Positions 1 to 9,185 are shown, counted from the first letter of the stretch. The stretch is 64,000 nucleotides of DNA from Hyphomicrobiales bacterium (GCA_900467745.1 UBQW01000047.1:1-64000), one strand, 5' to 3'. Notes: generated by a model from the letters alone, not told the origin. Program-made: numbers and translations.

Positions 1-1023
1 CGCGACCGTGACTGGGAGACCCGTGCAGGTACGGTAGAGCTGCGTATCCCAAAGCTGCGTAAAGGGTCTTACTTCCCAACCTTCCTCGAGCCACGCCGCA
101 TGGCCGAGAAGGCGCTGACAGCTGTTATCCAGGAAGCTTACATTCAGGGCATCTCGACGCGTTCCGTAGATGATCTCGTCAAAGCCATGGGGATGAGCGG
201 CATCTCAAAGAGCCAGGTTTCCCGCCTGTGCGAGGAGATCGATGACAAGGTCAAAGCCTTTCTCGATCGACCAATCGAGGGCGACTGGCCGTATTTGTGG
301 GTTGATGGCACCTACCTCAAAGTGCGGCGCGGTGGTCGCATAATCTCTGTTGCCGCCATCATCGCGGTGGGCGTCAACACCGATGGTCGACGAGAAGTCC
401 TCGGTATGGAGGTCGGGACCTCAGAAGCTGAGCCGATCTGGACAGAGTTCCTGCGCAAGCTGACGCGACGAGGCCTACGCGGCGTTAAGTTGGTCATCTC
501 CGATGCCCACGAGGGCATCAAGGCTGCCGTCTCCAAGGTCCTGTGCGCTAGCTGGCAGCGGTGCCGGGTCCACTTCGCCCGCAATGTGCTGGCGCATGCA
601 GGCAAGAGTGGCAGGCGGGTCGTTTCCGCCTTCATCGGAACAGCTTTCGCTCAGGAGACCCCGGAGGCCGCAAGCAGCCAATGGCGCAATGTCGCCGATC
701 AGATCCGCCCTAAAGTGCCCAAGCTCGCTGCGATCATGGATGAGGCCGAGCACGATGTCCTGGCCTATATGAGTTTTCCGAAGCAACATTGGACCAAGCT
801 TCACTCCACGAATCCAATCGAACGTCTCAATGGAGAAATCAAGAAGCGGACGGACGTCGTCGGCATCTTCCCGAACGAAGACGCCATTGTCAGGCTCGTC
901 GGTGCAATGCTCCTCGAGCAGAACGATGAGTGGGCGGTGCAACGGTCGCGTTACATGACAGTAGAAACCATCGGCAAAATGAGCGATGATCCAATCATCA
1001 GCTTGCCAGCCGTGGCGCGTTGA
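1..1023 (+). CDS. IS256-family (mutator-type) transposase, 5' truncated by window edge
   Basis: The reading frame is open from base 1 and the first in-frame ATG is at 100, but the residues before it (RDRDWETRAG, VELRIPKLRKGSYFP) match the usual N-terminal part of IS256 transposases, so the gene begins outside the window. The protein catalyses DDE-type transposition of its element. The catalytic regions are visible: DGTYL with the first Asp, SDAHEGIK with the second Asp, and NPIERLNGEIKKR carrying the catalytic Glu near the C terminus. About 340 residues are present of the usual 400. The stop is at 1021-1023 and the frame looks intact. Confidence 0.93.
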   Translation, partial: RDRDWETRAGTVELRIPKLRKGSYFPTFLEPRRMAEKALTAVIQEAYIQGISTRSVDDLVKAMGMSGISKSQVSRLCEEIDDKVKAFLDRPIEGDWPYLWVDGTYLKVRRGGRIISVAAIIAVGVNTDGRREVLGMEVGTSEAEPIWTEFLRKLTRRGLRGVKLVISDAHEGIKAAVSKVLCASWQRCRVHFARNVLAHAGKSGRRVVSAFIGTAFAQETPEAASSQWRNVADQIRPKVPKLAAIMDEAEHDVLAYMSFPKQHWTKLHSTNPIERLNGEIKKRTDVVGIFPNEDAIVRLVGAMLLEQNDEWAVQRSRYMTVETIGKMSDDPIISLPAVAR

Positions 1024-1091
1024 TCCTCCCGGCCTCGCCGGAGAGTACGGTGGCCTCGTCGGCACTTACACCATCTCATGGGACACGATCT
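1..1091 (+). mobile_element. IS256-family insertion sequence, right part
   Basis: The element comprises the transposase frame and its 3' flank. The likely right terminal inverted repeat lies at about 1062-1091, reading CACTTACACCATCTCATGGG then ACACGATC. Rhizobial IS256 elements commonly end in a TACACC-type terminus, but the left end is outside the window, so the inverted-repeat match and target duplication cannot be confirmed. Confidence 0.55.
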
Positions 1092-1557
1092 GAGGTCGTT
1101 TGGGAAGGCAGGTGAGGCCTTGGTCTGGCTTGGGGACAAGCACGTTTTCTCGGCCCTTGCCCGCCGCGATCTGACGCGTGGGGAGAAGCTCCTTACGGGC
1201 AGAGACAGTGGATAGGCTTTTTCGGCGCGTCATGCTCAGATGCAACGATGTCGTGGTCCGCCGCTTCACATGTGGTCGGCCGGATGAACGGAACGGTGCG
1301 GACGTCGTCAGCGCTACGGTGCGACCATGCCGCTAGCAAGGCTACAGCGTCGGTTGTCGCTCGGGTTCGAACGTATGAACGGCTCGATGGAGTGGATCGA
1401 CATGGGGGACCGATCACGGCTGCACTGCCCTTATCTTCTGCGACATCCGAATTGGAAAAAAGATTTTGGATTATTGAGTAAATTCCAAGCCGGTATGGTT
1501 GCGGACGTTTCAAGAAGATCGCATGGTTTCTGCCAGCAAAAAACAAGGGGGGCTAAA
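1092..1557. other. No gene recognised; upstream region of the cold-shock gene
   Basis: I see no ORF with convincing protein character here. The 3' part is AT-richer and presumably holds the promoter and leader of the downstream cold-shock gene, including a purine-rich ribosome binding site GGGGGG just before 1553. Confidence 0.4.
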
Positions 1558-1773
1558 GTGGCATCTGGGACGGTGAAATTTTTCAACGCCGAAAAAGGTT
1601 TTGGATTTGTCTCACCTGACAATGGATCAGCGGATATCTTTGTCCATGTTTCCGCCCTTCAAGCATCGGGGATCCAGTCGCTCCGCGATGGCCAAAAGGT
1701 TTCATTCGACACAGAGACGGACCCTCGCGGCAAAGGGCCAAGGGCCGTCAATATCCGGCTAGCGACAGCGTAG
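1558..1773 (+). CDS. Cold-shock domain protein (CspA family)
   Basis: A 71-residue single cold-shock domain, an OB-fold RNA/DNA chaperone that melts mRNA secondary structure. RNP1 is visible as KGFGFVSPD and RNP2 as DIFVHVS, preceded by the family start TVKFFNAEKG. Length is normal for rhizobial Csp proteins. I chose GTG 1558 because GGGGGG lies 5 bases upstream and because the usual MASGTVK start then follows; an in-frame ATG at 1525 would add 11 residues without family support. The gene is monocistronic and convergent with the porin-like gene. Confidence 0.9.
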   Translation: MASGTVKFFNAEKGFGFVSPDNGSADIFVHVSALQASGIQSLRDGQKVSFDTETDPRGKGPRAVNIRLATA

Positions 1774-1840
1774 TTCGAGCAGCCCCTCGAAAATTAAAAA
1801 AGTAGGGCTTTGCCGTCAACCGCACATTCGAACACCGCAG

Positions 1841-1867
1841 GCGCAGTGTGCGTACAGCACACTGCGC
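1841..1867. terminator. Perfect 11-bp hairpin between convergent genes
   Basis: GCGCAGTGTGC (1841-1851), loop GTACA, GCACACTGCGC (1857-1867). It sits 8 bases after the stop of the minus-strand outer-membrane gene and 68 bases after the cold-shock gene. The stem is perfect but no T-run directly follows on either strand; a six-base A run (T on minus) lies near 1797-1802. Probably a shared terminator or an mRNA-stabilising hairpin. Confidence 0.5.
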
Positions 1868-1875
1868 CCAACTGT

Positions 1876-2640
1876 TCAGAAGCTCTTGCGGAAACCGAAG
1901 GTGACGGCATTGCTGCGGAAATCAGTACTCGACGTCGTGCCCGCCTGCGATGTGAAGTCGAAGTTATCGGCCGCAGTAAACCGGTAGCCGATGTCGAGCG
2001 TGGTGTTGTCGAAGAGTGAGACGTTCGAGAACAGGCCGATTCCCTGCAGATTGATCCCGACACCCGCGTCCAAATGATAGGCGAACGCGGTGTCGCTATC
2101 GTCCATCAACGTAGCGATGCCTGCAACTCCCTGCTTGCGCAAGTCGAGGTTCATGAAGCCGACGCCGCCGCCAACATACGGGGTAACGGCACTCATCGCG
2201 CCATCTGCAGCCAGAGGAATATCCAGGTAGCCATTTACGTAGCCTTGGAATGTCCGGGCATCACCAAAGGAATTGATGCCGCCGAGACCCACGCCACCGA
2301 CGCTGTGCTCATCGACCGATGCTGTGCCGTAGCCAAGTTCCAATTCCGCACGCGGCGAAACGAAACCGTAAGCGCCGAAGTCGTAACCAGCGCGCAGGGC
2401 ACTGTAGAAGCCGACGTCGTAATCGGTCGAGACCGTGGTTCCACCCACACCGAAACTAGTATCGTCCAAGAAATTTACGGAAGAGAGCGACCCTATATAG
2501 AAACCGGATACCGGCTGCACGGGATTTGCCTGCTCTACCGGAGCAACCAAATCCGCTGCTAAAACGGATGATGTGGATGAAATAAGGGCGGCGACCAAGA
2601 GACCAGAGATTTTCAAAAACAACCTACGCGTCTGTGCCAC
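1876..2640 (-). CDS. Outer-membrane beta-barrel protein (Omp25/RopB-like porin family)
   Basis: A 254-residue secreted barrel protein. Residues 1-28 form a signal peptide (hydrophobic SGLLVAALISS, cleavage after SVLA). The mature part begins ADLVAPVEQ, a motif shared by Omp25/Omp31/RopB proteins of Brucella and rhizobia, followed by FYIGSLSSVNFLDD, alternating amphipathic strands, GAYGFVSPRAELELGYG, and a C-terminal strand ending in Phe (VTFGFRKSF), the usual barrel-assembly signal. Family members are abundant OM proteins linked to envelope stability. The exact role of this member is unknown. Confidence 0.82.
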   Translation of the reverse strand: MAQTRRLFLKISGLLVAALISSTSSVLAADLVAPVEQANPVQPVSGFYIGSLSSVNFLDDTSFGVGGTTVSTDYDVGFYSALRAGYDFGAYGFVSPRAELELGYGTASVDEHSVGGVGLGGINSFGDARTFQGYVNGYLDIPLAADGAMSAVTPYVGGGVGFMNLDLRKQGVAGIATLMDDSDTAFAYHLDAGVGINLQGIGLFSNVSLFDNTTLDIGYRFTAADNFDFTSQAGTTSSTDFRSNAVTFGFRKSF

Positions 2641-2789
2641 CAGAGATTTGATGGCTTCTGACCGGGCAGATAGGTCGCCCTCGCCCTAGGACCACCTTAT
2701 GATAGTGGCTTTCATGCGTTGGCGGGCAGACGTGACATTGAGGCAACACCTCAAGGCACAGCCATTGCTGTTTTGGCAGCTTACTATTT

Positions 2790-3863
2790 TCACTTGTACC
2801 CTGTCATTTCCAAGTACCCCACACCGGTGGTTGAGCCATGAAAGGAAATGGGGCCTTCCCAATATGGGGTGGACGTTGTCATCCAAGATTGATCGTTCAC
2901 CGGTTGAGTTTGAACATCAAGCGATTTCAACGGGACCTCAATCCGCCAGGACACCGGTACCTGCTTTCCATCGACCCTCGCGGTCCGCAATGGCGTGAGA
3001 CGAACCTGGTCACCGGTCAGCGGCATTGTGCGTCCATCAGGAGAGATCCAGTTTGCCGAGATAAATCCGTTCTTGTCATCGCGGAGACGAAATGCCATCA
3101 GCTTCTCGCCGCTCGCCAAGTGCAGGGAAAACCAATCCCACCCCGTCTGGTCCGAAGCCAGCGGTTGCGAGGACCACTCCCTGTCGAGCCAAGCTTTGCC
3201 ACTGACCGTGATCGCCTTTCCCGCTAAATCGATAGTCCCGGAGACTTCGTAGAAGGGTTGGGAATAGTAGTAGCTTGCCTGCCCGCTCGCCGACTTCAGC
3301 GAGAACCCTTGATCACCTTGGAGGACGAGAGAGTCCGTTGCTTTGAGGTCCAGAGCGTACCTGAAGTCCAGCCCAGTGGCTCTCAACGAAAGGTTTGATA
3401 AAGAATCGGCGCTGGAATTGCCGACGCCTGACATTGTCCATTCGTCTATCCAGGCGCGGAACGGCGCAGCCTCAACCCCCGCTTGGCCCACGCCGCCCCG
3501 GCCGAGCCTCTCTGCAACGTATTGGTGGTCGGGCGTCGTGACAGCGGCATGTCCGATCCATATCTGAGGGTCAGCGAAGCCAGCCTTGCTTTCCGGGGCG
3601 AGTGCTGATCGGAAGAGTGTCCACTGCGCTCCGTATCGCTTGCCGTCATGCCCCTTGAGATTGGCAGTGACGTACCACCATTCGATGCGATACTCCGGAT
3701 GCGCCCCATGATCTCTCGGAAACGAAAGTTCATGTCCGCGCTCTGGAATAGCGAAGCCCTGGGCGTCCGATCCTAATCCAGCGAACCCTTGTCCTAGCGT
3801 TTCTCCCGCTGAACCCATCATGGCGGCGACTACCAAAATCAAAGCAGCTGCTCTACCGCTCAT
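2790..3863 (-). CDS. CrtC/AttH lipocalin-like exported protein
   Basis: About 357 residues from ATG 3863. The start is chosen because the N terminus MSGRAAALILVVAAMMGSAG is then a clean signal peptide and the start overlaps the permease stop by 11 bases; the longer frame from 3959 lies inside the permease gene. The core shows the CrtC/AttH pattern: SFPRDHGAHPEYRIEWWYVT, AQWTLFRSAL, WIGHAAVT, and the late WLDREWSSQPL and WDWFSLHLASGE blocks. Related proteins are encoded last in Agrobacterium attEFGH-type ABC operons. Likely a periplasmic lipid- or polyketide-handling partner of the transporter. The substrate is unknown. Confidence 0.78.
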   Translation of the reverse strand: MSGRAAALILVVAAMMGSAGETLGQGFAGLGSDAQGFAIPERGHELSFPRDHGAHPEYRIEWWYVTANLKGHDGKRYGAQWTLFRSALAPESKAGFADPQIWIGHAAVTTPDHQYVAERLGRGGVGQAGVEAAPFRAWIDEWTMSGVGNSSADSLSNLSLRATGLDFRYALDLKATDSLVLQGDQGFSLKSASGQASYYYSQPFYEVSGTIDLAGKAITVSGKAWLDREWSSQPLASDQTGWDWFSLHLASGEKLMAFRLRDDKNGFISANWISPDGRTMPLTGDQVRLTPLRTARVDGKQVPVSWRIEVPLKSLDVQTQPVNDQSWMTTSTPYWEGPISFHGSTTGVGYLEMTGYK

Positions 3864-6261
3864 TGGCAAAAATCCTAAGCAGATCGGCCGGATCGATCGT
3901 CGCAAGCCGACGGACAGGAAGAAAAACCGAAGCGACGGCCGCGAGAAAGGCGATTGCACCCAGCATCAGCCAGTCCATGGGAAACACGAACATTGGAAGC
4001 CGCCATCCAAAGGCTTCAACATTCACAATTGCCAGCAGCACCCACGCTAATACTAAACCGACGGGAATTGCCGCGATAAACGTAGCTAGCCACAGCGCCA
4101 GCGTTCGGGCGACCTCATATAAAGCCAGATGACGCCGAGGCACCCCCATCGCCCAGACAGGCGCAAGTTGGGGAAGCCGGATTGCGGAGAGGGTCAGGAG
4201 ACTTGAGAACATGGCGAAACCGGCTACGGCCAAGGTGAGGACGTTTAGCGCGGCGGTAACCTTGAATGTCTGGTCGAAAATCGCTCGCGATTGCCTCTTC
4301 AACGCGGCTTGATCTACGACAGCAGTCTCCGGGAGGCCGAAGTCCTCGATCAATTGTCGCTTCAGATCACCCGATTTATTAGGAGAAACACGAACGCCAT
4401 ATCGGAGCTTGGCGACCTGCGGGTAATGAGCAGTCATAGCGTCAATCCCGATGATGACCTGCCCGTTTGGGTTTCCATAGTCAGAGAAGACTCCGACGAC
4501 TTTCGCATTCCAGCCGCCGGGCATGGCTACTGCGTCACCTATTTTTGCCGCGCCGCGACGCCACATCTGCTCGTTGACGAGAGCACCCTCACCTTTTGCA
4601 ATCGTGTCCCAAACGCCATCCTGTGATGCGATCAGTGGCCAATGCTCGCGGTAGGTTGGGTCGTCCGCGACCCCAAAGATCTGAATTTGCTCCCCTGCGA
4701 CATCACCTTCGATGCTCCAGATTGGCAAGACGGAGATCGAGTGCGAGGGAAGCCAAGCTCGCAACCTCGCCGCCTCGGCTTCATCCTTGGCGGTGACGTA
4801 AAGCTCGGCGGCAAGCCGTTGATCGAGCCATCCGGTAAACGTCAGCCGGAAACTGGAAACCATCGTGCCAACGCCGATGTTAGCCGACAGCGCCAGCAAA
4901 AGTGCCATCAAAGCCAGCGACAACCCGGGAAGTTGAATACGCGTGTCAGCCCAAAACCATTCGGTTATGGCGCTGCGGGACAAACGTTGCATTCCATTCA
5001 ACATGGCTGCCAAAACCGACGGAAGCAAAAGTGCTGCTCCTAGCAACAGGCATCCAAGCACCGCGAAACCAGCCACCAAGCCCGTCGCCGTCAGCGCTAA
5101 AGCGCCAGCAAGTGACAGGAACATTCCCCCAACGCCGGTCTGGATCATCAGTCCTCGCGCAGACGCCCGTGCCCAAGCTCGCGGTTGCGCGGCGGCGAGA
5201 ATTGGGAGCTTCCAGACCCTGTATAGACTTTGAGCGGAAGAAATCGCCGTTCCGGCAAGCGCTATCCCCAGGCCAGCAAGCCACCACTCCGGGCGGATTG
5301 AGAGTGACCCGGAGACGTTGGCCCCGTAAAGTCCTCGAAGGGTTGCTGCGACACCTGGCATGAGGATCGACGCAATCACATATCCGAGTATGACTCCGAT
5401 CACGCCGGATGCCAAAGCGAGTACCGAAAGCTCAACAACGAGCATCGCTGTCAGCTGACGGAGGGAGATCCCAAGAGATCGCAACGTTCGAAATGTGCCT
5501 CGTCGTTGTTCGAACGTAAGACCTGTTGCCGAGTAGACGATGAAGAGACCGACGACGAAGGAAAGGAAACCAAAGGCGGTTAGGTTCAGATGAAAACTGT
5601 CGGTCAGTCGCGCGACATCCGGTTGATCGGCCGGTCTGCGGACAACGAGTCCAGGCGGGAGCTGTTCCAAAGAACTGGCAGCTAAACTTTGCTCCGGGGC
5701 GACAACCATACGATCGATCTGACCGTGCTTGTCCAAGAGTCGATCTGCGACAGCGATGTCCAGGAAGGCTGCGCCCTCCGGCACACTCTCGTCAATCCGG
5801 ACTTTCATATCCGTATTGCCACGAAGCTGTTCAGCTGTGGTGCTCGACACCAAAAGCTGCCCGCGTGGATCGAAGAAGCTCGTGAGAGCGCTTCCGCTCT
5901 CAATGGCGACCGTTTGGCTATCTCGGGGCATAGTCAAAGGGTCTATACCGATCAACCGGATGCGGGCTGTCCCAAGGCGCACTAGCCCTTCAACAACCGG
6001 CGAGACCCTGAGACCGGAGCGCCGAAGTTTCCCATAGATTTCGGGTGGGATGCCGGCGCCGTCGTCGGCTACGATTTGCGCTAGCGCCCCCTGCTCTAAA
6101 AGCGAAGCTGCCCGAGCATAACTTGCCCTTGCTTCGGAATTGATCGCTTGCACACCGGACCACAGTGCCGTCGCGAGCGCGATACCCATCACCAACGTCA
6201 ACAGCTGCAGGGGTTTCCGACGCCAGTGCGAAAAAAGGGCGATGAATGCTTCAACGCTCAT
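3853..6261 (-). CDS. ABC transporter permease with two FtsX/MacB-type domains
   Basis: An 802-residue inner-membrane protein. An N-terminal TM segment (LLTLVMGIALATALWSG) leads into a periplasmic MacB_PCD-like region, then an FtsX block with three TM segments around residues 230-350, further TM segments near 380-460, a second periplasmic region, and a final FtsX block ending FLPVRRLATIDPADLLR, the classic FtsX C-terminal motif. It pairs with the ATPase encoded immediately upstream (ATGA overlap at 6258-6261) and the lipocalin-like protein downstream. The architecture is that of LolCE/MacB-like machines which move lipophilic or envelope substrates rather than importers. Confidence 0.88.
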   Translation of the reverse strand: MSVEAFIALFSHWRRKPLQLLTLVMGIALATALWSGVQAINSEARASYARAASLLEQGALAQIVADDGAGIPPEIYGKLRRSGLRVSPVVEGLVRLGTARIRLIGIDPLTMPRDSQTVAIESGSALTSFFDPRGQLLVSSTTAEQLRGNTDMKVRIDESVPEGAAFLDIAVADRLLDKHGQIDRMVVAPEQSLAASSLEQLPPGLVVRRPADQPDVARLTDSFHLNLTAFGFLSFVVGLFIVYSATGLTFEQRRGTFRTLRSLGISLRQLTAMLVVELSVLALASGVIGVILGYVIASILMPGVAATLRGLYGANVSGSLSIRPEWWLAGLGIALAGTAISSAQSLYRVWKLPILAAAQPRAWARASARGLMIQTGVGGMFLSLAGALALTATGLVAGFAVLGCLLLGAALLLPSVLAAMLNGMQRLSRSAITEWFWADTRIQLPGLSLALMALLLALSANIGVGTMVSSFRLTFTGWLDQRLAAELYVTAKDEAEAARLRAWLPSHSISVLPIWSIEGDVAGEQIQIFGVADDPTYREHWPLIASQDGVWDTIAKGEGALVNEQMWRRGAAKIGDAVAMPGGWNAKVVGVFSDYGNPNGQVIIGIDAMTAHYPQVAKLRYGVRVSPNKSGDLKRQLIEDFGLPETAVVDQAALKRQSRAIFDQTFKVTAALNVLTLAVAGFAMFSSLLTLSAIRLPQLAPVWAMGVPRRHLALYEVARTLALWLATFIAAIPVGLVLAWVLLAIVNVEAFGWRLPMFVFPMDWLMLGAIAFLAAVASVFLPVRRLATIDPADLLRIFANER

Positions 6262-6917
6262 TCGGCGATCTTCCCACCGCGAAGGAGTACGGTACGATCC
6301 AGGCGAGCCGCTAGGCGGGCCGAGTGCGTGACGAGCAGCAGCGCCGATCCCGCGCTTCTCGCCAGATCAAGGATCAAGTCAAGTACGGCGTCACCGGTTT
6401 GTTCGTCGAGATTGCCGGTCGGTTCATCGGCAAGGATAAGCCGAGGCTTGGCAGCGAGGGTTCGACCTATCGCAACGCGCTGCTGTTGTCCTCCAGATAA
6501 CTGTTCTGGGTAGCGAGCGATATACTGCTCCAACCCCAGAGCTTCGATCAGCCTTGTTTCCCAGGTGATGTCGTGTCGCTTCGCTAGTTTCGCATGGAAG
6601 GAGATATTGGCCGCGACGGTCAAGGAAGGAATGAGATTGAATTGTTGGAATACAAGACCGACCTTCGTTCTTCGATATTGGGCCCGCTGATCCTCGGAGA
6701 ATTGGCTTAGATCGTCGCCGTCCACTATGACAGAACCACCGTCTGCCCGATCGAGACCGCCTGCCAGATGTAGGAGGGTACTTTTGCCGCTTCCAGATTC
6801 TCCTGTAAGCGCCACGCTCTCACGCGCTGCTACACTAAGGTTGATCCCTTTCAGAATGTCGATCGGCCCTTCATTTGATGCGTATGATTTGCGAACGGCG
6901 TCGAGGGTGAGGATCAT
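6258..6917 (-). CDS. ABC transporter ATP-binding protein (LolD/MacB type)
   Basis: 219 residues, the usual length for a stand-alone LolD-like ATPase. Walker A is GESGSGKST, the signature is LSGGQQQR, Walker B with the catalytic Glu is LILADEPTGNLD, and the H-loop His is in LLVTHS. First gene of a minus-strand operon: its stop overlaps the start of the permease (ATGA). It powers the FtsX-type permease. Confidence 0.93.
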   Translation of the reverse strand: MILTLDAVRKSYASNEGPIDILKGINLSVAARESVALTGESGSGKSTLLHLAGGLDRADGGSVIVDGDDLSQFSEDQRAQYRRTKVGLVFQQFNLIPSLTVAANISFHAKLAKRHDITWETRLIEALGLEQYIARYPEQLSGGQQQRVAIGRTLAAKPRLILADEPTGNLDEQTGDAVLDLILDLARSAGSALLLVTHSARLAARLDRTVLLRGGKIAE

Positions 6918-7224
6918 TGTTCGCTCTGGCCACTTTAGAGAAAAATTCGATCTACTGACCTACGCAGGAAGCAGCCTTTCCACAAGACCGCGCTGCGTTG
7001 ACCTGAAGAGCCCCGGCGCCGTGGCTGTGCGAGGGCTCCGGTCTGTGCGACCTTCCGCAACCAGCACCGAAGGCGGCCGGCGCGGACGTGGTCATGAATA
7101 ACCTCTACAGCCGGTGTGAGTTCCACCCAATCGCCCTGGGGACGCCCACGCAGTGTTATCGGGACTTGATTGCAAGCAGCTGGAACTACACATTAGCAGT
7201 CAGAGAGAAATCAGCGGAGTTTAC

Positions 7225-7464
7225 ATGACCACGTACGGTTCCGTTTCAAAAGTTTCAATGGATACCCTGAGCGCTATCGCAAGGTTTCGCCATCAGCATC
7301 GGTCAAACCGGGGCTGGCTTGTCGGCGGCAAGCGGATTTCATCCGCGGTCATCACGCGCCTGGAACAGAAGTCTCTCGTGAAAGAGGTTGCGTTTGGCGG
7401 CGAACCGACCTTGATCCTTACGGAAGATGGTAAAAAGCTGCTCGGCGAACACCCGCCGCGTTGA
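7225..7464 (+). CDS. Small hypothetical protein, possible winged-helix
   Basis: 79 residues from ATG 7225, preceded by GCGGAG. A longer frame from 7153 has no supported start. The C-terminal half (ITRLEQKSLVKEV then PTLILTEDGKKLLGEH) resembles the end of a winged-helix domain, where LTEDGKKLL matches the last helix of many MarR/PadR-like proteins. There is no clear N-terminal recognition helix, so a DNA-binding role is only a suggestion. Confidence 0.55.
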   Translation: MTTYGSVSKVSMDTLSAIARFRHQHRSNRGWLVGGKRISSAVITRLEQKSLVKEVAFGGEPTLILTEDGKKLLGEHPPR

Positions 7465-7780
7465 ACGATCCAGTCATTCCGATTCAAGGTGGAGAGCTGC
7501 CTGACCGCAAGCAGCACCGACATCAAATTATGCTTGTGCCTTTCAGGCGATTCTCAACGCGAGGCGGCTGCCCGCCAAAGTCGTGCTCGTAACAAGTCCT
7601 CATTCTTCATGATTTCGCAATGCGGCGCTAGGTCTCAATCAGATATGCCAAGCATATCAGGAACTGAGTTACACATCGAACCCTCAGCGAAGATGCGAAA
7701 CGAGCTCGGCAGTTTCAGCGACCAGTCAACGTCTTGAGGACGCTACGGAGCTTTTGGTGTCTCGAAGACGAGCGCTTCAA
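7465..7780. other. No supported gene
   Basis: An 82-codon plus-strand frame exists here but its composition is serine/arginine-biased with no domain character, and it has no convincing ribosome binding site. I see no clear hairpin or repeat. Confidence 0.4.
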
Positions 7781-8041
7781 TCAATGTAGGACCGGTCCGA
7801 CCGGGTAGTGCGGATGGCGGCAATGGAACGCAGTAAGGAGACCTAGCGCTCGAAGAACAACACTCCCCGCGAGATTAGTGTCCTGCTCGGCAAGTTCGTT
7901 TGCGGTTGACATCATCGCTGTGCTGACAGAATGCAGCACCATCCCGAGTGCATCATCACCCTCGTCCACCGCTAGCTTAGCGTTCCGCTGCAATGCCGTG
8001 GCTAACAACTCGATTGGTGCCTGCCGCTCGGATATCGTCAT
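7781..8041 (-). CDS. Small hypothetical helical protein
   Basis: 86 residues, largely alpha-helical (LLATALQRNAKLAVDEGDDA, then VLHSVSTAMMSTANELAEQD). No family recognised and no signal peptide or TM segment. The amino-acid make-up is that of a real protein rather than a shadow frame, but the ribosome binding site is weak. It borders the stress-gene island. Confidence 0.45.
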   Translation of the reverse strand: MTISERQAPIELLATALQRNAKLAVDEGDDALGMVLHSVSTAMMSTANELAEQDTNLAGSVVLRALGLLTAFHCRHPHYPVGPVLH

Positions 8042-8165
8042 TCATCTAAAGTCTGCGGTTGACGCCGTCATAGGTGCCTCTGATTGTTCGCCCAAGGTGA
8101 ACGCTCGAACACCGACAAAGGTGCAAAGTCGTCAACATGCGTACGCCGACGGACATTTTCCGACG

Positions 8166-8190
8166 GGAACGTCAGACGCGTCTTAAATTT
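8166..8190 (+). promoter_or_regulatory. Possible EcfG/RpoE2 stress promoter
   Basis: GGAAC at 8166-8170, 18-base spacer, TT at 8189-8190. The spacing fits the rhizobial GGAAC-N18/19-TT consensus but the -10 side (AAATTT) lacks the favoured CGTT, and the next gene starts 126 bases downstream, so this is one of the weaker matches. Confidence 0.4.
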
Positions 8191-8316
8191 GCATTCGAAA
8201 ACGGTCCTGTTTTCATACTCTAACGGTCATGAGGCACCTCCAGGTCACTGATGATGTTGAAGCTGCTCGCCGGGTGTGCGATTAAAACGTTCAAACCCTA
8301 GAAGTTCAGAACAAAG

Positions 8317-8580
8317 GTGGCCCATTTGCAAAATGATCCCGAAATTATTTTTTCGCCATTCTGCGGCACGTTCGAGAAGGACGACCGAACAGTTGAGGTG
8401 AACATTTTTCGCGTGGAGCCGAACACCACCTGGCATCTTGAAGTCATCAACGAGATGAATACGTCGACCGTTTGGGATGATCCATTTGTGTCAGACGCAG
8501 ATGCGTACGCTGAATTCATGGCCACCGTCGAAGAAGAAGGAATGGGCGCGTTCGAGGATGTGCCTAGGGTCATTCACTGA
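8317..8580 (+). CDS. Conserved small acidic hypothetical protein
   Basis: 87 residues from GTG 8317, preceded by an AAAGG sequence only a base or two away. Sequence includes IIFSPFCGTFEKDDRTVEVN and TSTVWDDPFVSDADAYAEFM, a pattern I associate with a small rhizobial family without assigned function. Acidic, cytosolic, no TM segment. It lies downstream of a possible EcfG-type promoter. Confidence 0.65.
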   Translation: MAHLQNDPEIIFSPFCGTFEKDDRTVEVNIFRVEPNTTWHLEVINEMNTSTVWDDPFVSDADAYAEFMATVEEEGMGAFEDVPRVIH

Positions 8581-8607
8581 ATGGGACGTGCGGCCATTAC
8601 GGTAGGC

Positions 8608-8820
8608 CTACGACTTCTTCTTAAGGGCGCTAGGGTGATGAGCAGCCTTCCCTCCTGACTTTGAACTCTTGACGATGACCTGGGGATCTGATGGTGACGC
8701 CTTTACTGTGTGTCCTTTGATCTTCGTAGGGCTGGTCTGCTTCTTCACAACGGTCCCAGTCGTTTCACCTTGGCTGGTTTTCCAGGCGACATGGTCGCCC
8801 CTTTTCAGGTCTTCGCTCAC
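8608..8820 (-). CDS. DUF2945 (HVA1/TUDOR-like) small basic protein
   Basis: 70 residues. The start DLKRGDHVAWKTSQGETTGT and VVKKQTSPTKIKGHTVKAS are diagnostic of DUF2945 proteins (hypervirulence-associated protein, TUDOR-like fold). Lys-rich C terminus. Function unproven, but the family is often stress-induced. It follows the gene at 8850-9161 by 29 bases on the same strand and is probably co-transcribed from the EcfG-type promoter at 9186-9210. Confidence 0.85.
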   Translation of the reverse strand: MSEDLKRGDHVAWKTSQGETTGTVVKKQTSPTKIKGHTVKASPSDPQVIVKSSKSGGKAAHHPSALKKKS

Positions 8821-8849
8821 AAGATCCTCCTAAATAATTGGCTTTGCGG

Positions 8850-9161
8850 TCATTTTGCGGTGACGCGGAGCGCCCCCAGATCGCCAAACGTCCGATGAAG
8901 CGCAGTGATCCTGTCCGCATTTATGTCCGCCGACACTTCGATCTCGCCGCTAAGCTTGGCGTCTTCTCGTCCGTCTTCATTTGCTGATGGAGCGTCACCA
9001 CCACTGACTTCAACACCTGAAGTATTCAGACGACCGGCGGCTTGAACAAACACATCCGTCCGATCGATACCGATCTTCTGCACAAGATGCTCGACCGCTA
9101 GGTCCGCTGCCTCGCGCGTCTCAAAAGTTGCTGTGACGGTTTTGCTCTTGCTGTCTGACAT
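8850..9161 (-). CDS. Hypothetical stress-island protein
   Basis: 103 residues from ATG 9161, chosen because AAGGAGA lies 9 bases upstream; a TTG two codons earlier is less likely. The N half TATFETREAADLAVEHLVQ, IGIDRTDVFVQAA suggests an alpha/beta ferredoxin-like fold akin to the small domains of general stress proteins. The C terminus DRITALHRTFGDLGALRVT continues the pattern. First gene of a two-gene unit with the DUF2945 gene, under an EcfG-type promoter. Confidence 0.65.
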   Translation of the reverse strand: MSDSKSKTVTATFETREAADLAVEHLVQKIGIDRTDVFVQAAGRLNTSGVEVSGGDAPSANEDGREDAKLSGEIEVSADINADRITALHRTFGDLGALRVTAK

Positions 9162-9185
9162 TTGCAATCTCCTTTAACGGTGATT

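Noticed and set aside
475..1065. 196-codon minus-strand frame opposite the IS256 transposase
   Set aside because: Shadow of the transposase frame.
1290..1314. EcfG-type promoter before the cold-shock gene
   Set aside because: GGAAC at 1290-1294 has no TT at 18 or 19 bases.
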